From the NCBI GenBank assembly GCA_963921825.1, contig OY997593.1, positions 64,030,039 to 64,094,038 on the forward strand: a DNA stretch of 64,000 nt, given 5' to 3'. Below are positions 57,861 through 64,000 of this stretch, piece after piece (position 1 is the stretch's first letter; each line of letters starts with the position of its first letter). The position numbers were made by a program, and so were the translations under genes. The notes beneath the pieces are model-generated. The model did no database searches. It was not told where the DNA came from and worked only from the letters and a program-made list of their open reading frames with translations. The stretch comes from Erodium maritimum. Lineage: Eukaryota; Streptophyta; Magnoliopsida; Geraniales; Geraniaceae.

Positions 57861-60363
57861 GAGTGCCCGTTTACAATTTACATTGTGGATTGTGTTTGCG
57901 AACACCTGAGCTTTACACGTGGTCGTGTTGTTTTCGTGGTTATTTTCTATGGGAACGGAATTAAAAACTAGTACGCCCACCCGTATCTTAAACACACCAA
58001 CCAAAGGTGCGATAGTACCAACAAACGCCCGTTAGGGTTTGAAAGAGGAGTAACAGACCTAGTAGTACCAGAAGTTCTTTCCCTTCTTCGATAGTGAGAA
58101 TCGAGTTTTAAGAACCGATTGGTGAAACATCATACGTTCGTAGAACACTTTCGGCAGCGAATGCCCGAACAGTGAATGGCTGCGGCCCTGACCAGTAAAC
58201 GGTCCGAACGGTTACAAGAGATGAGCAGGCAACGATGAGATCAGAGTAGCGCAGCGGAAGCGTGGTGGGCCCATGCCCACAGGAGTCGTAATCGACAGCT
58301 CCTTCTACCCCTGCTAAAAGATTTAAGTTTTAAGGTTCGAACCGTCGAAACATTGTTGTTTAAAATTTCCGTCTAACGAGCGAAAAGTTGCACAAGTGTG
58401 TGCCGTACTTAAGAGATTGGAATAGAATGCGCTCCCTACGTTCGTCCCGGAAGGACTAAACGGTTTTCCGCCAGTTCACGCGGAAGAGACGATTAACTTC
58501 GAGAGTTGTTCAAACGACTTCCCTAGCGGAGAAGAATATTGAAGACGAGAACCGGGTACAAAGGTGTACCTTTGCCAGCAAGAGAAGAACGAACGCCAAA
58601 CGTCCCGCGAGGATTAAGCATAACCATAAGGTTACGCCTTAGAAGTGAGAGCACCTCACATTAAAACCCGACAATGGATAGCCGAGGGCGACTACCACAA
58701 GCTTTCAGGCCAGTAACAAAATGGCACTGAACGAAGCGTGTGTGGTAGGTCAGATTTTGTGCCATGCTTGGACACAGGGAGAGTTAAGGTTTAATCGTTG
58801 TTGGTTTTGAGTTATTCAAGGAACGATTGAAGGAATCGCACTAGTTTCCGAACCGTTCAAATTATCGAGATCTCAGTGCATGATGATTACTCCTTATGGA
58901 GTGACTTGGGTGGACTTGACTGTAAGTTATTTTGATCGACATCTCGTGAATGAGCGTCAACGGTATAAGGATTACCATCGATCGAGATAAACTTTATTGA
59001 TAAATCTTGGATTGTGTTTCGTTGTCGAGTGAGGTTATTGTACGTTTATTTTGGTGTCTTGAAGGACGCCTACTTTCGGCTAGAGTGTCAGTACGAGGTT
59101 CCACCATTCTTGTTATTGAGCGTCGCTCATCCGACAAGATGTCGGTAGAGTTCGTAGTTGTACGGGACCGTGCACCGGGTTTGAGAACCGTGGTCTCGCA
59201 GATACAATAATTTATACGAAGCGACTTGTGAGATCGTTTTGTCAGAAGGGTGAACCGGTATCGACGGTAAGAGAATTATAGCAAGTTGGTTAACTTTCGT
59301 AATCGACCGTAGTTGAGATTTGTTGGTTTCTCCTTATTCTAGGATCGTGATACTTGTTGAGTGTTTGAATCTTTTTCAGGTTGAGAATCTTGAACGGTTT
59401 TACCAAGTGTGACCTGTCGTTAGGATTGGGCAAGTACGCCGCACTTCGGATGACGTGAGCTTCTAATGGTAGCACGTTTTGAGGCGTGCCGACTTCTGAC
59501 TAGAGTTCGGTGCTTGATTTATTCGCTTGTTTGAGGTACGCCTACCTTTCCGCAAGATGTTCTGAAACGAACGATTGTTCCAGATCCTACAGTGTTAGCG
59601 AGGCCTTTTGTTTTGTTGAATGAAGTGCGTATTATTTCCTTGTAATTTTTTTGTGGCTGGCCTTGACTTGTTAGTATTTGAGTTCTGTTGGGATTAATCC
59701 CGTGGCGACCACTAAGGAGAAAGTGGTTGATTTACGTTTGTGTGTGGTTCCGACTTTGTATTGACGAGTAAAGAGTTCCAGCAGGATACCTTTGACGACG
59801 GAAATTCCGGTGTAGGATGTCAAGATCTTCACCTTGGCTTTCTTAAGTGTTTAGATGTTCTCGGCTTGGGTTGTTACTCGGTATTCTTGAGTGGTGAAAC
59901 GTTGCGCGTTTTTTTTTCGTGAGGTTGGGTAAGGCGGTTTTGTACCGCTAAGAGTGACGTTTGAGGAACTATCGTGATCTAGTGAAGCACGATTAAGTGA
60001 ACGTCGCATAAATTCAGAGACGGTTAAAGACAGGGCAGAGCCGACAGAAGAGTTACACAGATGAAAGGCGCAAGCCTCTTGAATATTCAATTGGTGATCA
60101 GACTTTTTCGAGAGTGAGCCTAAGAATGACCTTAGCGGCTCGACCGCGTCGGAGGCAAGTCCGCCCCGCGAATTATCGTACATTTTGAGATCTTCAGGCA
60201 GAACTAGAGTCGTTGCCTAACAGCTTCCACGTGTTCCCGAACTGTGGAAGTACCTCGCGGATCCCCCGCTTGTGAGTTTTAAGCGAACGTTCCCTGAGTT
60301 AGGGTCAAGAGGAACGCGTTCATTTTAAATTTCGAGGACGAAATTCCTTTAAGGGGGGTAGAC
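57861..60363 (+). other. Gypsy internal region, mostly unrecognisable, integrase tail at end
   Basis: No protease or reverse transcriptase motif could be found. Near 60060-60125 a frame gives RRKPLEYSIGDQTFSRVSL, matching the FxVGDxVFLRVSP block at the end of Gypsy integrase. The region ends with FKFRGRNSFKGGRL and the polypurine tract at 60349-60363. An initiator-tRNA-like sequence is at 58240-58316. It is either a heavily deleted pol or foreign sequence. Confidence 0.55.
58240..58316 (+). pseudogene. Initiator tRNA-Met-like sequence inside the Gypsy element
   Basis: The first ~35 bases match the 5' half of plant initiator tRNA-Met as I know it, apart from one G-to-A change: acceptor strand ATCAGAG, D-arm GCGCAGCGGAAGCG, anticodon stem GTGGG, then CCCAT. 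The anticodon loop is one base short (CCCATG against CCCATAA). The pairing strand CCCAC remains. The T-arm half is altered (AGGAG...CTCCT with a 13-base loop) and no CTCTGAT strand closes the acceptor stem. It is therefore not a functional tRNA gene. Confidence 0.65.
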
Positions 60364-63314
60364 TGTAAAGGCTGGGAAAAATTTAATATTTAAATTATTA
60401 AATATTAACGTCGAGGTTGGGAACGAGTTTAAATTTGGATCGAAATCGAAAAGAAAAGAGAAGAAAGAAAAGAGAAAAAAAATGATGAACTAAAGACTCA
60501 GACTAGGCCGGTCCACTGATCGGGCTCAGCTTCACTCATTCGGGCCAGACCAGCTTCAAGCCCAAAAATCGCGCACCAAGCCCAGGCCCTCTACGAACCC
60601 TACTTCTCGCGTCTTCAACCTTCCGCGCACGCATACCGAGGGACGCTGTCGCCTTTCAGATCCAATTCCTCTTCTCTCCTTCGTTTCTCTCTATCCTACT
60701 CCCTCTCTTCTCAGACCCAAACCGACCACCGCCGTCTCGCACCGCCACACCCTCGAGACCTACAACCTGGACGACGACCACCAGAACCAAGACGAGCTGC
60801 CGTCCCTTCGCCTGATTCTCCCTCTCCGGCTTCGATTCACGCCGCGCCGATAACGGAGAAGGACTGACTTGGGTGAGTATCCTCCGTCGTCTTTTTTTGG
60901 ACTCTCCGACCACGGCCATTTGAACCCTTCGCAGCGACGTGGGGTTTGGGGGACGAATTCGCCGGAAAGACGCCGGCAAACCCCTCGCCGCGCCAGATCC
61001 GTGGTGGACGGAACGCGACTGCGCGTTGGTCACCGTCCCCCTTCCTGACGACCCTCCGAACACGGTCGTCCTCCTACGGGGCTTCCCTGCCACCACGTCG
61101 TCCCGTCGAGACCAGTGACCTCGCCGGAGACATCGCCGAAACCTCCTCAAGCCGGACGAGCTCGGATTCACCGAGTCTGGGCTGGGCCAGTATGGCCGTT
61201 GGGCCAGGGCTCGAATTAGCCGAGTTGGGTCGTGGGTCACGGACCAGGATTTGAATCAGACCCAGAACCCTGGACCCGGGTTTGGACCGGATCTGGGCCG
61301 GGTCTGGGGCCGGATCCGGGTCAGAACTGGGTCGGCAGACTTTAATAATTAAATAATTTAATTTATTTGACAAAAATTGGTTTTTAAAGGACTTTTTGGA
61401 CTGTTCTGAGGACCGTTGGTTATACCGGGACTGAGTGGACCTTTTATTTGTTTAACTCAGATGGGACTTCGCCCGAGAGCTGGGACTTCGCCCGAGAAGA
61501 CGAAGACCAATTCGGAACCCGTGTGAAGAACGGAGTAAAGACTAACCGGCTTTACAGCAGAGTTTTAGAGGAAGACCACAAGGTAGGGAAAGTCTTAACT
61601 TCTCATTTAAATAACGTTTAGTATGCCTATTAGGTTAATAAAATTGGAAAGGTCCTAAAACTGCATATGAGATGCGAATAACTAGATTAAATGTCTTTCA
61701 ATTACTAATAAACAGATATGTCTAGTAACCATGCTTAGGATATGAAATCACTAGCATAGCTCGCTTTTAATACTTGAGAAATTGATTTACTGATAGAGAG
61801 GCCGTGATGAGCCCTCGGATTAGTTGTGTGTTAGCTTCACATGTCTGTTTGCTAGTCATTAGGATAATCAAGAGTCTAAAGAAACTAGATCGAATGCATG
61901 CTTGAATGTTTGAATGTTGAACTTGAATGCTTGAATCGTTGGTTGATTGTTTGAATGCTTAAAAGATTGAATGGTTGATCGAGTATGACTGGTTGTGCCA
62001 AGGAGGTACAATCAGGTGATCGATTGACCTGTGGAGAGAAAGTGGTAAGTGATGGTAAGTGTAATTATGGGTGTGAATCACGTGTGGTGTGTATTGGTGA
62101 ACGTGCGTATTTCTTTGATTGATTGTGGACCCTGCGGGGCATTGTTCGATAGATCCTGCGGGATACCGGTTAGGGGACCCACACCGTTGAGGATTCCGGT
62201 GTGGGGTTGGTTTATAGGAATGATTAATGGTGATTTGGTATGGTACCCACACCGTTGAGGATTCCGGTGTGGGAATGGTTTAAGGGAATGATTAATGGTA
62301 ATTTGGTATGGTACCCACACCGTTGAGGATTCCGGTGTGGGGAATGATTTACCCTGCGAGGCATTGGTTATTGGATATACACCGTGGAGGATTCTGGTGC
62401 AGAGAATGATTTACCCAGCGGGGCATTGGTTATTGGATATACACCGTGGAGGATTCTGGCGCAGAGAATGGTTTACCCTGCGGGGCATTGGTAGTTGGAC
62501 CTACACCGTTGAGGAGTCCGGTGTGGGTATTATTGGTCCCTGCGGGGCATTTGGATGGTTTACTTTGCGGGTTTGGTTACTTGGTTGATTCACCCAAGTG
62601 TATGCGTTCTACGGGAGTATTACCTTGGTTCCCTATGACAGATGGTTCCTTGGAGACGTTTCCGAGAATTCCGATGATATGCGTCCCCCTAGGGATGTTT
62701 CCGGCATTCTCGATGTTATACGTCTTTGTGATGTCATGCGTCTCCTCTGGACCTAGGGAAAATCCGACATGACACAACGAGTATTGTGGATCGGAGGGTT
62801 GCGACTTCATGTCCCACGACATTTATTAAACGCTCTATCCTTTATTGATTATTTAAGAAGTGCTTAGATCCTCTTATTTTCCTGCGATCATTATTGACTC
62901 TTTGAAATTGTTACACATTCGGTTTGCCTCCGTATTTCATTATCGGTTTGGTTTCTCGTTTTGTTAATATTTGAATAAGCTTGTGAACTCTTTTTTATTA
63001 AAAAAAAAGGGTAACCTGGTTATGCATTTTCCCTACTGAGCGTAAGCTCACCCCTCCTGTCTTTGTGGTGTTTCAGGTGTTGAGCGGGAGCAGTATTAGC
63101 TGGACTCTCGGAGCTTGGGAGCTATGAGGGTTTAGCTAGGTCTAGAGACGTGCACTTTTTATTTTGGATTTCATATTTATTATTGAGCTGTGACTCTTAC
63201 TTTTGAAGGTTTTATACTAGTTTGGAACTCTGTTTATTTTCCTTTATCTCGTTTTAATTGTAAATCGCTAGTCACGTCTCGAGCCCTGTCAAGAATCGGA
63301 TTTGGGGCATGACA
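60364..63314 (+). repeat. 3' LTR of the Gypsy-type element
   Basis: 2951 bp. It differs from the 5' LTR by scattered substitutions (five in the first 53 bp) and small indels. The hairpin array recurs at 62178-62530 and the palindrome GAGCGTAAGCTC at 63038-63049. Confidence 0.93.
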
Positions 63315-63395
63315 CACCTCGTCCTACTTGATTGCCTTTTGGCATTAATGAAATCTCCGGTTACTCGTTTCAAAAAAAATATATCTCAAAATAGA

Positions 63396-63807
63396 GTGTT
63401 ATAACGTTTGTGTCATGTTCAACACAATAAAGAGAAATCAAAATAGGACATCACATTCAGATTACAAATCCAAATTGATATTCAAAAACATCATAAACAT
63501 AAGTTTTATCTCTTCACTTTATTCTCTTGTCTTAATTATTCAAAGGGGTACATGTCAACAAAGATAAGTGAGTAAAAACTGAAATTCAAAAACATTAAAA
63601 CAAGACAAAAATAAATAAAACAAATAAAGTAAAAGTAGAACAGGTAACCTAAAATTAAAACATATCCAAACAACAAATATCATTCAATTCATGAGCATTA
63701 ATGGAACTTTATTTTTCAGAAACTGGTGCAAAATATAAAGTTTGATATTAGTACAACGTCAAATACAAAGTGGAGAGATGTCTGAACGATATACCATCAT
63801 CCAAAAT
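63396..63807. other. AT-rich region between LINE tail and hAT remnant
   Basis: Nothing is recognisable. It may be the 3' flank of the hAT copy read on the minus strand. Confidence 0.4.
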
Positions 63808-64000
63808 TTATAAATTATCCATTTCAGCCTCCAAAGCTTTAGTACAAATCAAGGCTTGTATAATCATCGTAGTCAAGGAACTCGTGAAATCTACGAGTAT
63901 TCTACTTCCACTACTAAAAACGCATTCACTTGAAACTGTTGTGACTGGAATGGCTAGAACATCTATAGTCATTCTTGATAGAATGGGGTATCAGTGGGCA
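63808..64000 (-). pseudogene. hAT transposase C-terminal dimerisation domain, broken
   Basis: Read on the minus strand from the window edge: a TGA at 63993-63991, then YPILSRMTIDVLAIPVTTVS and SECVFSSGSRILVDF, ending at TAA (63810-63808). The SSE-x-FS-x-GGR-like block is the signature of the hAT dimerisation domain. The TGA sits where family members usually have Arg or another residue before YP, so the copy is probably dead. The rest lies outside the window. Confidence 0.85.

Larger units (their letters stand above)
43389..63314 (+). mobile_element. Gypsy-type LTR element, 19.9 kb with nested Copia
   Basis: LTRs 43389-46328 (2940 bp) and 60364-63314 (2951 bp) both run TGTAAAG...GGGGCATGACA. 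The target duplication CACCT lies at 43384-43388 and 63315-63319. A primer site at 46332 and a polypurine tract at 60349-60363 define the internal region. Removing the Copia insertion leaves about 5.6 kb internal. It has gag relics, an integrase-tail relic and the FRGRNSF-type 3' end of plant Ty3-gypsy elements, but no recognisable reverse transcriptase. It was probably non-autonomous. LTR divergence is clearly higher than for the nested Copia. Confidence 0.92.
41009..63380 (+). mobile_element. ORF1-only LINE split by a nested Gypsy/Copia insertion
   Basis: Target duplications ATATCTCAAAAATAGA (40993-41008) and ATATCTCAAAATAGA (63381-63395) differ by one A. The LINE occupies 41009-43388 and 63320-63380 (about 2.44 kb) and ends TCGTTTC plus eight A. 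It holds ORF1 (41058-43064) and about 380 bp of 3' UTR, but no endonuclease or reverse transcriptase. The Gypsy element at 43389-63314 entered its 3' UTR. Confidence 0.8.

Noticed and set aside
58240-58316. Functional tRNA gene
   Set aside because: The anticodon loop is one base short, the acceptor stem does not close and the T-arm is altered.

Overview
The window is nuclear DNA of a flowering plant. The signs are spliced genes with GT-AG introns, a plant XPB gene, a CCT-domain gene and plant-type Copia, Gypsy, LINE, MULE and hAT sequences. No base-level marker fixes the species. Three host loci are visible. XPB/RAD25, the TFIIH helicase, is complete at 2383-9415 (+, 20 exons, 765 aa). A CCT-motif transcription regulator is complete at 37039-38185 (-, 3 exons, 314 aa). 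The first coding exon of a probable PLAC8-family gene lies at 38759-38811 (+). From memory, XPB1, a CCT gene and a PLAC8 gene are also consecutive in Arabidopsis (around At5g41370-At5g41390), so this looks like conserved microsynteny stretched by transposons.

Layout. 1-1963: a truncated minus-strand Copia LTR sits inside the gag start of a small-LTR retroelement. 1964-9415: XPB promoter and gene, with two SINE-like insertions and a MITE remnant in introns. 9416-17193: non-coding DNA with a tiny retroposition scar, a tandem duplication, a 491-bp fold-back MULE with 9-bp target duplications, and decayed repeat. 17194-23570: a cluster of LINEs. One is an ORF1-only copy (17209-19694) with target duplications. 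Another is a minus-strand RRM-type copy with most of ORF2 deleted. Two are short 3' ends. 23571-29517: old decayed elements, including a LINE endonuclease relic and a SANT/Myb-like transposon ORF full of stops. 29518-35597: a ~3-kb LTR interrupted by an opposite-strand 3054-bp solo LTR of a related family. 35598-38811: CCT gene, shared upstream region and PLAC8 exon 1.

41009-63380 is a three-level nest. An ORF1-only LINE was hit by a 19.9-kb Gypsy-type element (43389-63314, target duplication CACCT). That element was in turn hit by an 8.46-kb Copia element (48449-56907, target duplication CCGGC). The Copia LTRs differ at only about nine sites in 1688 bp, yet its protease, integrase and reverse transcriptase all carry lesions at catalytic positions. 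This suggests recent mobilisation in trans. The Gypsy element keeps gag and integrase-tail relics, has 2.95-kb LTRs with arrays of hairpins, and contains an initiator-tRNA-Met-like sequence. 63808-64000 is the broken C-terminus of a hAT transposase.

The host genes do not form a pathway. XPB serves transcription initiation and DNA repair, the CCT protein is a presumed transcription regulator, and the PLAC8 fragment is presumably membrane associated. Transposons, mostly non-autonomous or dead, make up most of the remaining sequence.
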